A stretch of DNA of 64,000 bases, from positions 2,457,501 through 2,521,500 of the forward strand of contig NZ_OY781925.1 of the NCBI RefSeq assembly GCF_963677305.1. The letters are read 5' to 3'. Each line of letters opens with the position of its first letter. Positions within the stretch are counted from its first letter, which is position 1. The notes under the pieces are model-generated. The model had not been told where the DNA came from. It worked only from the letters and a program-made list of their open reading frames with translations, and made no database searches. The stretch is from an uncultured Holophaga sp. Lineage in GTDB: Bacteria; Acidobacteriota; Holophagae; Holophagales; Holophagaceae. Made by a program: the position numbers and the translations under genes. This document shows positions 16,564 to 24,538 of this stretch, in pieces.

Positions 16564-18159
16564 ATGATCCAGAAGGAACAACCTCTCCCAGACACCACCC
16601 TCAGCCGCAGAAGCCTCATGAAAGCCCTCGTCGGCGGCTCTGCCCTCCTGCCGCTCAGCGGATGCCTCGTGCGGGATCGGGAACCCGGCGGCAAGGGATG
16701 GGTCTCCCGCCAGTACGACGCCCCGGGAAACTGGCCGCCCCAGGTCCGCGGCAGGGTGCCCATCGACCCCACGAACCCTTCCATCGTCCGGGACGACCGG
16801 AAGTGCATCCTCTGCGGCCAGTGCATCGAGGTCTGCAGAAAGGTTCAGACCATCCATGGATCCTATGAGCTTCCGGTCCGCGATGACTTCATCTGTGTCC
16901 ACTGCGGCCAGTGCACACTCTGGTGCCCCAGCGGAGCCATCACCGAAAGGGACGATCTCGAGCGCGTCAAGAAGGCCCTGCAGGACCCCTCCAGGACCGT
17001 CATCGTCCAGACCGCCCCCTCGACCCGGGTGGGCATCGGCGAAGAATTCGGCCTGGAGGCGGGCACCTGGGCGGAGGGGAGGCAGGTCGCTGCCCTCCGC
17101 CGCCTCGGATTCAAAAGGATCTTCGACACCGACTTCGCAGCCGACCTGACGATCATGGAGGAGGGCTCCGAGCTGATCCGCCGCCTGCAGGGCTCTCCGG
17201 AGGGGGCACTGCCCCAGTTCACCTCCTGCTGCCCCGGGTGGGTCAAGTTCGTCGAGTACTATCACCCCGAACTGCTCCCCAACCTTTCCACGGCGAAATC
17301 GCCCCAGCAGATGTTCGGGGCTGTGGCCAAGACCTACCTCGCCAAGAAGGAGGGCCTGGATCCCGGGTCCATCTTCAGCGTCGCCATCATGCCCTGCACC
17401 GCCAAGAAGTTCGAGGCTGCCCGGGCCGAGTTCGGTTCCTCGGGTGAATACTGGAGGATGCCTTCCATGAGGGATGTGGACGCCGTGCTCAGCGTCCGGG
17501 AGCTGGCCTGGCTGATGAAGGAGGCGGGCCTCAATCTCCCCGCCCTGCCCGAGGAGCCCTACGACTCGCTCCTCGGCCAAGGCTCCGGGGCCGGGCTCCT
17601 CTTCGGGAGCACAGGCGGCGTGATGGAGGCTGCCGTGCGCACCGTCTACCATGCCCTGACAGGGCGGAAAGCCCCTGGTGCAGCCTTCCGGCTCGAAGCG
17701 GTCAGGGGCCTGGAGGGTGTGAAGGAGGCCAGCCTGGACATCCCCGGCCACGGGACCCTGCGGGTGGCGGTGGCCCATGGCCTCCGGAACGCCCGGGCCC
17801 TCCTCGCGAGGGTCGGGAGCAGCGGCCATCGCTATGACTTCATCGAAGTGATGAGCTGCCCGGGAGGCTGTATCGGCGGCGGAGGCATGCCCCGCAGCTC
17901 CGTGCCCCCCGCCGATGATGTCCGGATCCGGCGCATCCGGAGCCTCCAGGCAGGCGATGCGGCAAGCCCCCTGCGGGAGAGCCACGAGAACCGGGAGGTG
18001 CGGGAACTCTATCGGGATTTTCTGGAGCATCCCCTGAGCCCCCTGGCCCATGGCCTTCTGCACACCCACTACACCTCCCGTGCCTCGCACCTGCGCGTGG
18101 ACAGCCGGGCCCTTGCCGAAGTGATGAAGGCCGGCACCTCTGACACGGAGGGTGCATGA
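16564..18159 (+). CDS. Tat-exported [FeFe] hydrogenase catalytic subunit
   Basis: 531 residues. The N-terminus has a twin-arginine motif (SRRSLMK, Arg15-Arg16), a hydrophobic stretch and a lipobox-like LSGC (Cys34), so it is probably exported folded and may be lipid-anchored. Two [4Fe-4S] motifs follow (Cys81/84/87/91 and Cys111/114/117/121). The H-cluster signatures are complete: TSCCPGW (220-226), MPCTAKKFE (276-284) and EVMSCPGGCIGGGG (428-441). The C-terminus contains the small-subunit domain (FLEHPLSPLAHGLLHTHY), so HydA and HydB parts are fused. It interconverts H2 with protons and electrons. HybA- and HybB-like genes follow in the same operon. HydEFG maturases are not in the window. 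Confidence 0.93.
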   Translation: MIQKEQPLPDTTLSRRSLMKALVGGSALLPLSGCLVRDREPGGKGWVSRQYDAPGNWPPQVRGRVPIDPTNPSIVRDDRKCILCGQCIEVCRKVQTIHGSYELPVRDDFICVHCGQCTLWCPSGAITERDDLERVKKALQDPSRTVIVQTAPSTRVGIGEEFGLEAGTWAEGRQVAALRRLGFKRIFDTDFAADLTIMEEGSELIRRLQGSPEGALPQFTSCCPGWVKFVEYYHPELLPNLSTAKSPQQMFGAVAKTYLAKKEGLDPGSIFSVAIMPCTAKKFEAARAEFGSSGEYWRMPSMRDVDAVLSVRELAWLMKEAGLNLPALPEEPYDSLLGQGSGAGLLFGSTGGVMEAAVRTVYHALTGRKAPGAAFRLEAVRGLEGVKEASLDIPGHGTLRVAVAHGLRNARALLARVGSSGHRYDFIEVMSCPGGCIGGGGMPRSSVPPADDVRIRRIRSLQAGDAASPLRESHENREVRELYRDFLEHPLSPLAHGLLHTHYTSRASHLRVDSRALAEVMKAGTSDTEGA

Positions 18160-18935
18160 ATCGGGGGAACGCGGTTCTGGTCGACCTCACCCGATGCATC
18201 GGCTGCGGCAGCTGCACGGTCGCCTGCAAGCTCTGGAATGGAAGGCCCTTCGAAAAGGCGGCGCCAGCCACTGGCCCCCACCCTGTCGCCAACGACTCCA
18301 ACTGGACCACCCTGGCCCAGAGGCGGGTCCTCAAGGAGGGAGAGCCCGCATGGCGCTTTGTGAAGCGGCAGTGCATGCACTGTGTGGAGCCCGCCTGCGT
18401 GGCCTCCTGCTTCGCCAAGGCCATGCGCAAGACCGAGGAGGGGCCGGTGATCTATCGCCCGGACCTCTGCGCCGGCTGCCGCTACTGCATGGTGGCCTGC
18501 CCCTTCGAGGTCCCCACCTATGAGTGGGAGAAGGTCATCCCTTCAGTCTCGAAGTGCCAGATGTGCTCGACGCGGCTGGCCGCAGGCAGGTCGCCGGCCT
18601 GCACCGAGACCTGCCCCACGGGGGCCCTCCGCTTCGGACAGCGGGAGACGCTGCTCATGGAGGCCCGGGAACGGCTCAGGACAGGCAATTATGTCAAACA
18701 CATCTACGGCGAAAAGGAGGCTGGAGGCACCAGCTGGCTCTACCTCTCCGATATCCCCTTCAGAGGACTCGGCTTCAGGACGGATGTGGTCCAGGAGCCC
18801 CTGCCGGAGATCACTGAGCACTATATCCGGCGCACACCAGCCCTGCTGCTGGGCAGCGCCGCCCTGTTCATGGGCCTGAGCCGCTTCCTGGACCGTAAGC
18901 GGAAGGTGTCGGAGAGAGAGGAGAAGCATGACTGA
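18156..18935 (+). CDS. HybA-like four-cluster ferredoxin subunit with C-terminal membrane anchor
   Basis: 259 residues with four cysteine clusters: CIGCGSCTVAC, CMHCVEPACVASC, CAGCRYCMVAC and CQMC...CTETC, the pattern of HybA/DmsB/FdnH electron-transfer subunits. A hydrophobic segment near 227-245 (PALLLGSAALFMGLS) can anchor it in the membrane. Unlike HybA, it has no Tat signal of its own. It may be co-exported with the Tat-bearing catalytic subunit, as FdnH is with FdnG. It should relay electrons between the [FeFe] hydrogenase and the NrfD-like membrane subunit. The start overlaps the hydA stop (ATGA). Confidence 0.92.
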   Translation: MNRGNAVLVDLTRCIGCGSCTVACKLWNGRPFEKAAPATGPHPVANDSNWTTLAQRRVLKEGEPAWRFVKRQCMHCVEPACVASCFAKAMRKTEEGPVIYRPDLCAGCRYCMVACPFEVPTYEWEKVIPSVSKCQMCSTRLAAGRSPACTETCPTGALRFGQRETLLMEARERLRTGNYVKHIYGEKEAGGTSWLYLSDIPFRGLGFRTDVVQEPLPEITEHYIRRTPALLLGSAALFMGLSRFLDRKRKVSEREEKHD

Positions 18936-20070
18936 GGGCGGAATCCTGCACTTCGACGCGACCTGGAGGGGGTGGCGTCTGCGTATGACCCCCTTCAGGG
19001 GCCTCCTCCTCACCCTGGCCACCCTCTTCGTGTTCCTGGCGGCCTTCCGGCTGCTGGCTGGCCTGGGGGCCTCCACCAACCTGAATGACCGCTGGCCCTG
19101 GGGCCTCTGGATCGGGGCGGACCTGACGGCGGTGGCCCTCGCCGGGGCGGGGTACAGCATGTGCATGATGGCCCACATCCTGCACATCGACGACTTCCAC
19201 GCGCTCTCCCGGCGGGGGATGCTCATCTCCCTCCTCGGCTATGTCTTTGTCCTCCTCACCCTCTTCCTCGAAGTCGGGCGCTGGGACAACGCCTACATCC
19301 CCCTCTTCTCCTGGGGACACGCCTCTCCTCTCTTCGAAGTCTTCGTGGCCATCACCATTTACATGGCCATCCAGGTGATCGAGTTCAGCGAGGTGGCCAC
19401 GGAGCGGATCTTCCACTCGGCCAACCGCCATGTGCAGCGCCTCCTGCCCTCCGCCTTTCTCGTCGGGGCGATCCTGCCCTTCGGGCACCAGGCCTCCCTG
19501 GGGGCCATCTACCTCCTCATGAAGGGGCGCCTCCACCCCCTCTGGTGGTCGACCAACCTGCCCTGGTTCTTCCTCATCACCTCCTTCTACGTCGGGCCGG
19601 CCATGGTGATCCTGGAGTCCCTCTGGTCGGAGCACTTCTTCGGCCGGGCGGTTGAAACCCGAGTCCTCACCCGGCTGGCCAGGATCTCGGCCTGCATCAT
19701 GATCCTCTACACCCTCCTCAAGTTCCTGGACCTGACCCAGCGAGGTGAGCTGCACCACCTGGCCACCCCTGCTCCCGAGTCCGCCCTCTTCCTGGTCGAG
19801 ACGCTGCTCTGCACCCTCCTCCCCGCGCTCGTCGCCCTCTCCCCTTGGGGTAGGCAGCGGACCGGGCTTCTGGCCTTCGCCCTTCCGGCCATCGCCGGAC
19901 TCATCCTCAGCCGCGTCAACGTGGTCTTCACCGGAATGCACCGGGCCATCGGCGGCTGGTACCTGCCCTCCTTCAGCGAGTGGGGCATCACCCTCGGGCT
20001 CCTGGCCGCGGTGGTTCTGGCCTATCTCTTCATTGTGGAGAACTTCAACATCTTCACCCGCCACTCCTGA
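18928..20070 (+). CDS. HybB/NrfD-like integral membrane quinone-reactive subunit
   Basis: 380 residues with about ten membrane segments, of the NrfD/PsrC/HybB family. Characteristic stretches are NLNDRWPWGLWIG near the N-terminus, GHASPLFEVFVAITIYMAIQ, and VNVVFTGMHRAIGGWYLPSFSEW. HybB passes electrons from the Fe-S subunit to menaquinone without haem. It overlaps the HybA-like gene by eight bases. Together the three genes form a membrane-bound periplasmic H2:quinone oxidoreductase in which an [FeFe] enzyme takes the place normally held by a [NiFe] hydrogenase. Confidence 0.92.
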   Translation: MTEGGILHFDATWRGWRLRMTPFRGLLLTLATLFVFLAAFRLLAGLGASTNLNDRWPWGLWIGADLTAVALAGAGYSMCMMAHILHIDDFHALSRRGMLISLLGYVFVLLTLFLEVGRWDNAYIPLFSWGHASPLFEVFVAITIYMAIQVIEFSEVATERIFHSANRHVQRLLPSAFLVGAILPFGHQASLGAIYLLMKGRLHPLWWSTNLPWFFLITSFYVGPAMVILESLWSEHFFGRAVETRVLTRLARISACIMILYTLLKFLDLTQRGELHHLATPAPESALFLVETLLCTLLPALVALSPWGRQRTGLLAFALPAIAGLILSRVNVVFTGMHRAIGGWYLPSFSEWGITLGLLAAVVLAYLFIVENFNIFTRHS

Positions 20071-20077
20071 AGGGGGC

Positions 20078-20113
20078 GGTCCGGCCTCACATCGCCCGCG
20101 GCGAGGCCGGACC
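20078..20113. terminator. Hairpin between convergent hydrogenase operon and LysR gene
   Basis: GGTCCGGCCTC (20078-20088) pairs with GAGGCCGGACC (20103-20113). It overlaps the last codons of the LysR gene. No strong T-run follows, so it may act as a weak or Rho-assisted bidirectional terminator. Confidence 0.45.
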
Positions 20114-21016
20114 CAAACCCTCGGCCACCTCCTTCATCAGTCGGCGCATCCAGAGCTTGCCTGGGTCGTAATCGTAGTATTTGTGCCAGCAGATGGTCTG
20201 GACCATGGGCTCGATGGCGATGGGGGGGGCCAGGAGCCGGACCGGGTACTGCTCGGCGAACACCTTCCCCAACCGGAGCGGGAGGGTGGTGATCCGGGAG
20301 GTGCCCACGATGAAGTGAGGCAGCACCCCGAACCAGGTGGCGATCATGTCCACCCGGCGGTGATAGCCCAGGCGACTGAGATAGATCTCGTCCCGGGAGG
20401 GGGCCCGTTCCCGGCCGAAGCGGAGCAGCACGTGGCGCATGTCCAGGAACTGCTCGGGGCTGAGCTCCCCCCGGACCTCAGGGTTCCCCGTCCAGACCAT
20501 GCAGGTGTAGGGATCCTCAAGCAGGAACTCACTGCAGTGGGAAGAGGCCTGGAAGCTCTCTGGCAGAATGCGGAAGTCGATCTCCCCCTTTTCGAGCGCC
20601 TCCAGAGGGTAGTCGGCGCTGGAAACGATCTCCACCGTGATCTGGGGGGCCACCTCAGCCATCCTGCGCATGACCTCGGGCATGAAGACGATGGACATGT
20701 AATCCGAGAGCATGATCTTGAAGTGGCGCTGCGAGGTGGCCGGATCGAAGGTCGGCTTGGTCGCGATGGCGGACTGGATGTGGACCAGGCAATCCCGCAC
20801 GGGCTGGGCCAGGCTCTCCCCCAGGGGAGTGGGCACCATCTTGCGGCCCACCTGCACCAGCAGCTCGTCATTGAAGAACTCCCTCAGACGGGCCAGACAC
20901 CCGCTCATGGCCGACTGGCTCAGATTGATCCGGTGCCCTGCGCGGGTGATGTTGTGCTCATCCAGAAGGACATCCAAGGCCACGAGCAGGTTGAGGTCGA
21001 GCTGGTTGAAGTGCAT
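20087..21016 (-). CDS. LysR-family regulator (NodD-like)
   Basis: 309 residues. The N-terminal helix-turn-helix HFNQLDLNLLVALDVLLDEHNITRAGHRINLSQSAMSGCLARLREFF is of the NodD/SyrM branch of LysR regulators, whose members often respond to aromatic or flavonoid inducers. The effector-binding half covers about residues 95-300. It is divergent from the Fe-S/flavin oxidoreductase gene at 21372, with 355 bp between, the classic arrangement of a LysR regulator and its target operon. The inducer is unknown. A NodD-like regulator next to flavonoid-type enzymes is suggestive, not proof. Confidence 0.9.
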   Translation of the reverse strand: MHFNQLDLNLLVALDVLLDEHNITRAGHRINLSQSAMSGCLARLREFFNDELLVQVGRKMVPTPLGESLAQPVRDCLVHIQSAIATKPTFDPATSQRHFKIMLSDYMSIVFMPEVMRRMAEVAPQITVEIVSSADYPLEALEKGEIDFRILPESFQASSHCSEFLLEDPYTCMVWTGNPEVRGELSPEQFLDMRHVLLRFGRERAPSRDEIYLSRLGYHRRVDMIATWFGVLPHFIVGTSRITTLPLRLGKVFAEQYPVRLLAPPIAIEPMVQTICWHKYYDYDPGKLWMRRLMKEVAEGLGPASPRAM

Positions 21017-21371
21017 GGGCTTCTGTCCTTGGGTTGAGCGGAATCTTAAATCAGGTGGCGCAGGGGATCAAACCCCGGCCTCCCTCAGCGCCCGGCCCAG
21101 GCCTGGTTCATTTCCAATCCATTGACGCGCACAATACCTGTCATCGGCAATGGCGATACACAAGGCCTCGGCACGCCCCTTTAGGATGGTTATCACTGAA
21201 GCCAATGAGAGGTATCGCGACATTTCATGTCTCGACAACTTTTTCTGCGCTAGCCTTATCGATAACGACTACCTGATATGCCCAATTTCGGGTGGTGGGA
21301 ATCCAGAACCGGCTGGCCTTCGGCGCCAGCCCGGGTGGGCTCTGCCCCTCCCCTTTCAGACCGGAAACCCG
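21017..21371. promoter_or_regulatory. 355-bp divergent control region with two palindromes
   Basis: The gap between the NodD-like gene and the oxidoreductase gene holds no gene. Two operator-like palindromes are present: GACAT-TTC-ATGTC at 21219-21231 and TTATCGATAA at 21256-21265. They are candidate LysR binding sites for both directions. I could not assign -35/-10 boxes with confidence. Confidence 0.5.
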
Positions 21372-23435
21372 ATGCGCCCTACCCTCACCATCGATGGTCA
21401 GACAGTCCAGGCCGAGGAAGGCCAATCCCTCCTCCAGGCAGCTCTGGATGCTGATATCTATATCCCCCACATCTGTGCCCACAAGGATCTGGCCCCCGCC
21501 GGGGCCTGCCGCCTCTGCGTCGTGGAAATCGAAGGCCGCCCAGGCACCTGCACCGCCTGCACCACCCCTGTGGAAGCAGGCCTGGTGGTCACCACCCGCT
21601 CCGAGGGCCTGCGCCAAAAGCGGAGGCTCGCCCTGGAGTTGATGCTGTCGGGGCACCCCTCCGACTGCACCGGGTGCCCCAAATATGGGGCCTGCGAGCT
21701 CCAGAGCCTCGTCCAGTACCTCCAGGTCTCGGACCAACGCCTGCGCAAGCGCCCCAACCTCGTGTCGGCCGACACCTCAAACCCCTTGGTCATGCACGAC
21801 ATGGCCCGCTGCATCCTCTGCGGGCGCTGCGTCCGGGCCTGCGGAGAGCTCCGCAAGGTGGGGGCCCTCAGCTTCGTGCAGAAGGACGGACGCACCCGGG
21901 TGGGGGTGCGGGACGGTCTCACCATGGCGGAGGCGGGCTGCCGCTTCTGCGGCACCTGCATCGAGGTCTGCCCCACGGGCTCCATCCGGGACCAGGAGGG
22001 GCTCTTCGACCCCGCCATGAGCCGCCGCGCCGCCACGGTGCCCTGCCGCTCCACCTGCCCCGCGGGTATCGACATCCCCCGCTACATCCGCCTGGTGCGG
22101 GAGGGCAAGCCTTCAGAGGCCCTGGCCGTCATCCGGGAGAAGGTCCCCTTCCCCGCCACCCTGGGTCGCATCTGCGACCACCTCTGCGAGAGCGCCTGCC
22201 GCCGCAGCGAGCTCAGTCAGAGCCTCTCCATCCGCGCCCTCAAGCGCTACGCCGCCGAACAGGGGGATGAGCGCTGGAAGCAGCACGCCCGTCAGCTCCC
22301 CCCCACCGGGAAGAAGGTGGCGGTCATCGGCTCCGGTCCTGCGGGCCTCACCGCCGCCACCTACCTGGCCAAACGGGGGCACGCTGTCACAGTGCTGGAG
22401 GCGCTGCCCCAGGCCGGGGGCATGATGCGGGTCGGCATCCCGGCCTACCGCCTGCCCGGAGAAGTCCTGGACGCCGAGATCGAGGAGATCCGTGCCACTG
22501 GCGTGGAGATCCGGACCGGGGTGAAGGTGGCCTCCGCCCCCGCGCTCCTGAACGAGGGTTTCGACGCCATCTTGGTCACCGTGGGCGCCCACAAGGGCGT
22601 CCGCCTCTCCACACCGGGCTCGGACCTGGAGGGTGTCCTGGTCAATGCCGAGTTCCTGCGCCGGGCCGCCCTCGGCGATCCCCAGAGCGTGGGCCGCCGG
22701 GTGGTGGTCATGGGCGGGGGCAACGTGGCCTTCGACTGCGCCGGGGTGGCCCGCCGCCTGGGGGCGGAGGAGGTCCATGTGGTCTGCCTCGAGGCCCGGG
22801 AGGCCATGACCGCCAGCCTCGAGGAGATCGCCGAAGCCCTGGAGGAGGGCACCCGCATCCATGCCGCCGTGAACATCGACGAGATCCTGGGGCCGGACCG
22901 GGTCAGCGGCGTGCGCTGCGCCCCCATCCGCACATTCTCCTTTGACGAGCGCGGCCAGGCGATCCTGGACCGCATCCCCGAGGCGGAGTTCACCCTTGAG
23001 GCCGACACCCTCATCATGGCCGTGGGGCAGCGTCCCGACCTGGACGAGAGCTTCGGCCTGGAACTGGGCCGAGGCCGTGTGAAAGTGGCCGAGGACGGGG
23101 TCACGACCCCCATCTCCGGCATCTTCGCCGCTGGAGACGCCGTTACGGGCACCAGATCCGTCATCGCCGCCATCGCCTCCGGCCGCAGCGCAGCCAGTGC
23201 CATGGACCGCTTCCTGGGCGGGGACGGGCAGATCGACGAGGTTCTGGCCGAGATCGCCGAGCCCGATCCCGTGCTGGGCGCCCCCGGGGAGGGCTTCGCA
23301 GCCGCCCCGCGCTGCGACTGGCCCGAAGGTTACGACGATGAAACCGCCCACCGCGAGTCCAGCCGCTGCCTGCAGTGCGACATGCGGCTGAAGATCACTG
23401 AACAGAAGTTCTGGAGTGCCTATGCCCACCGCTGA
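21372..23435 (+). CDS. NuoG-like/GltD-like FAD-NAD(P) Fe-S oxidoreductase
   Basis: 687 residues in three parts. Residues ~1-80 form a [2Fe-2S] domain (CAHKDLAPAGACRLC...TCTAC). Next come the NuoG-type His-Cys cluster (HPSDCTGCPKYGACELQ) and two [4Fe-4S] motifs (CILCGRCVRAC, CRFCGTCIEVCP). From ~225 a GltD-like module follows: adaptor CPAGIDIPRYI...CDHLCESACRR, FAD fold VIGSGPAGLTAATYLAKRGH, NAD(P) fold VVMGGGNVAFDCAG and GIFAAGDAV. It probably moves electrons between NAD(P)H and low-potential carriers. The ATG at 21372 is preceded by GGAAACCCG; longer readings lack domains. It overlaps the following NuoF-like gene and probably works with it. Confidence 0.9.
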   Translation: MRPTLTIDGQTVQAEEGQSLLQAALDADIYIPHICAHKDLAPAGACRLCVVEIEGRPGTCTACTTPVEAGLVVTTRSEGLRQKRRLALELMLSGHPSDCTGCPKYGACELQSLVQYLQVSDQRLRKRPNLVSADTSNPLVMHDMARCILCGRCVRACGELRKVGALSFVQKDGRTRVGVRDGLTMAEAGCRFCGTCIEVCPTGSIRDQEGLFDPAMSRRAATVPCRSTCPAGIDIPRYIRLVREGKPSEALAVIREKVPFPATLGRICDHLCESACRRSELSQSLSIRALKRYAAEQGDERWKQHARQLPPTGKKVAVIGSGPAGLTAATYLAKRGHAVTVLEALPQAGGMMRVGIPAYRLPGEVLDAEIEEIRATGVEIRTGVKVASAPALLNEGFDAILVTVGAHKGVRLSTPGSDLEGVLVNAEFLRRAALGDPQSVGRRVVVMGGGNVAFDCAGVARRLGAEEVHVVCLEAREAMTASLEEIAEALEEGTRIHAAVNIDEILGPDRVSGVRCAPIRTFSFDERGQAILDRIPEAEFTLEADTLIMAVGQRPDLDESFGLELGRGRVKVAEDGVTTPISGIFAAGDAVTGTRSVIAAIASGRSAASAMDRFLGGDGQIDEVLAEIAEPDPVLGAPGEGFAAAPRCDWPEGYDDETAHRESSRCLQCDMRLKITEQKFWSAYAHR

Positions 23436-24507
23436 GCGCCTGATCGTCCGGGCCCTCGATCCCCTCCCTGGGACAAATCTCAGAGCCCAGCTGCTGGAGC
23501 TGCACCTGGAGGCTCTCCTGGCGGCCCTGGAGGCCGAGGGCGGCCCCGCCGGCACCCTCATCACCACCGCCGCCCCCTGCCCCGCCCTCAGCACCCGGGG
23601 CTATGAGGTGCGGGTGCTCAGCCCGGTTCTCATGGACAGCGAGGACCAGGCCCTCCTGGAACACTTGGCGGGCCGCACCCCCATGGCCGGTGGCCCCGCC
23701 CTCCCCGGCACCCGGGTGGTGGACCTGGAGCACCTCCTCAGCCAGGGCAAGGGTACCCGCTTCGTCCAGGTACAGGGCGCCGTGGCCTGTGAAGCGGTAC
23801 TGGAAGTACCCGAAGGTACGACCTACCGCCAGGTCCTGGAACGGTGTGGAACCACGGCATCCAAGTTCGTCCTGGCCGGGGGGCCCACAGGCGCCCTCAT
23901 CCCCGAGTCGGGCCTGGACAGCCCCCTGGCCGCCGCCACCCTGGTGGTGGGTTCCGAGTCGGACTGCACCGTGGACCTGACCCGGCGCTGTCTGGCCCAG
24001 ACCGCCGCGGAGAGCTGTGGCCGCTGCCTCCTTTGCCGGGAGGGCAGCTACCAGCTCCAGGAGATCCTCACCGACATGACCACGGGCAAGTCCCGCCCCG
24101 ATGACGAGGCCCAGATCCGTGAGCTGGCCGAAGCCATGGCCGAAGGCTCCCGCTGCGAACTGGGCCGTCAGGCGGCCCGCCCCCTCCTGAACGGACTCCT
24201 GGCCTTCCCCGAGGAGTTCGAAGCCCACCAGAAGCGCAAGCGCTGCCCTGCCCTGGTCTGCCGCGCCTATGTTACCTTCCACATCCTGGGCGACACCTGC
24301 AGCGGCTGCGGCAAGTGTCTGGAGCTCTGTCCCGAGGAGGCCATCGAAGGCGAGGAGGACTACATCCACGTCATCGACACCAAGGCCTGCACCCAGTGCG
24401 GCCTCTGCTTCGAGGTCTGCCCCGAGCGGGCCATCGTGAAGGCTGGCCCCGTCAAGCCCCGTACTCCCAAGGAGCCGGTGCCCGTGGGGAGCTGGAAGAA
24501 ACGCTAA
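23422..24507 (+). CDS. NuoF-like subunit lacking the FMN/NADH domain, fused to ferredoxin
   Basis: 361 residues. The N-terminal ~110 residues show no NADH/FMN-binding motif. A SLBB-like segment follows (TTYRQVLERCGTTASKFVLAGG), then the NuoF C-terminal [4Fe-4S] domain (ESCGRCLLCREGSYQLQ with a further Cys in GSRCELG). A 2x[4Fe-4S] ferredoxin ends the protein (CSGCGKCLELCPEEAI, CTQCGLCFEVCPERAI). It resembles NuoF/HydB with the NADH site removed, so NAD(P)H oxidation would have to occur in the partner protein encoded upstream. The ATG at 23422 has GGAG six bases before it and overlaps the previous gene; GTG at 23416 is an alternative. Confidence 0.85.
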   Translation: MPTAERLIVRALDPLPGTNLRAQLLELHLEALLAALEAEGGPAGTLITTAAPCPALSTRGYEVRVLSPVLMDSEDQALLEHLAGRTPMAGGPALPGTRVVDLEHLLSQGKGTRFVQVQGAVACEAVLEVPEGTTYRQVLERCGTTASKFVLAGGPTGALIPESGLDSPLAAATLVVGSESDCTVDLTRRCLAQTAAESCGRCLLCREGSYQLQEILTDMTTGKSRPDDEAQIRELAEAMAEGSRCELGRQAARPLLNGLLAFPEEFEAHQKRKRCPALVCRAYVTFHILGDTCSGCGKCLELCPEEAIEGEEDYIHVIDTKACTQCGLCFEVCPERAIVKAGPVKPRTPKEPVPVGSWKKR

Positions 24508-24538
24508 CCGGTCCATTACCCCATTTTGGAGGTGAAAT

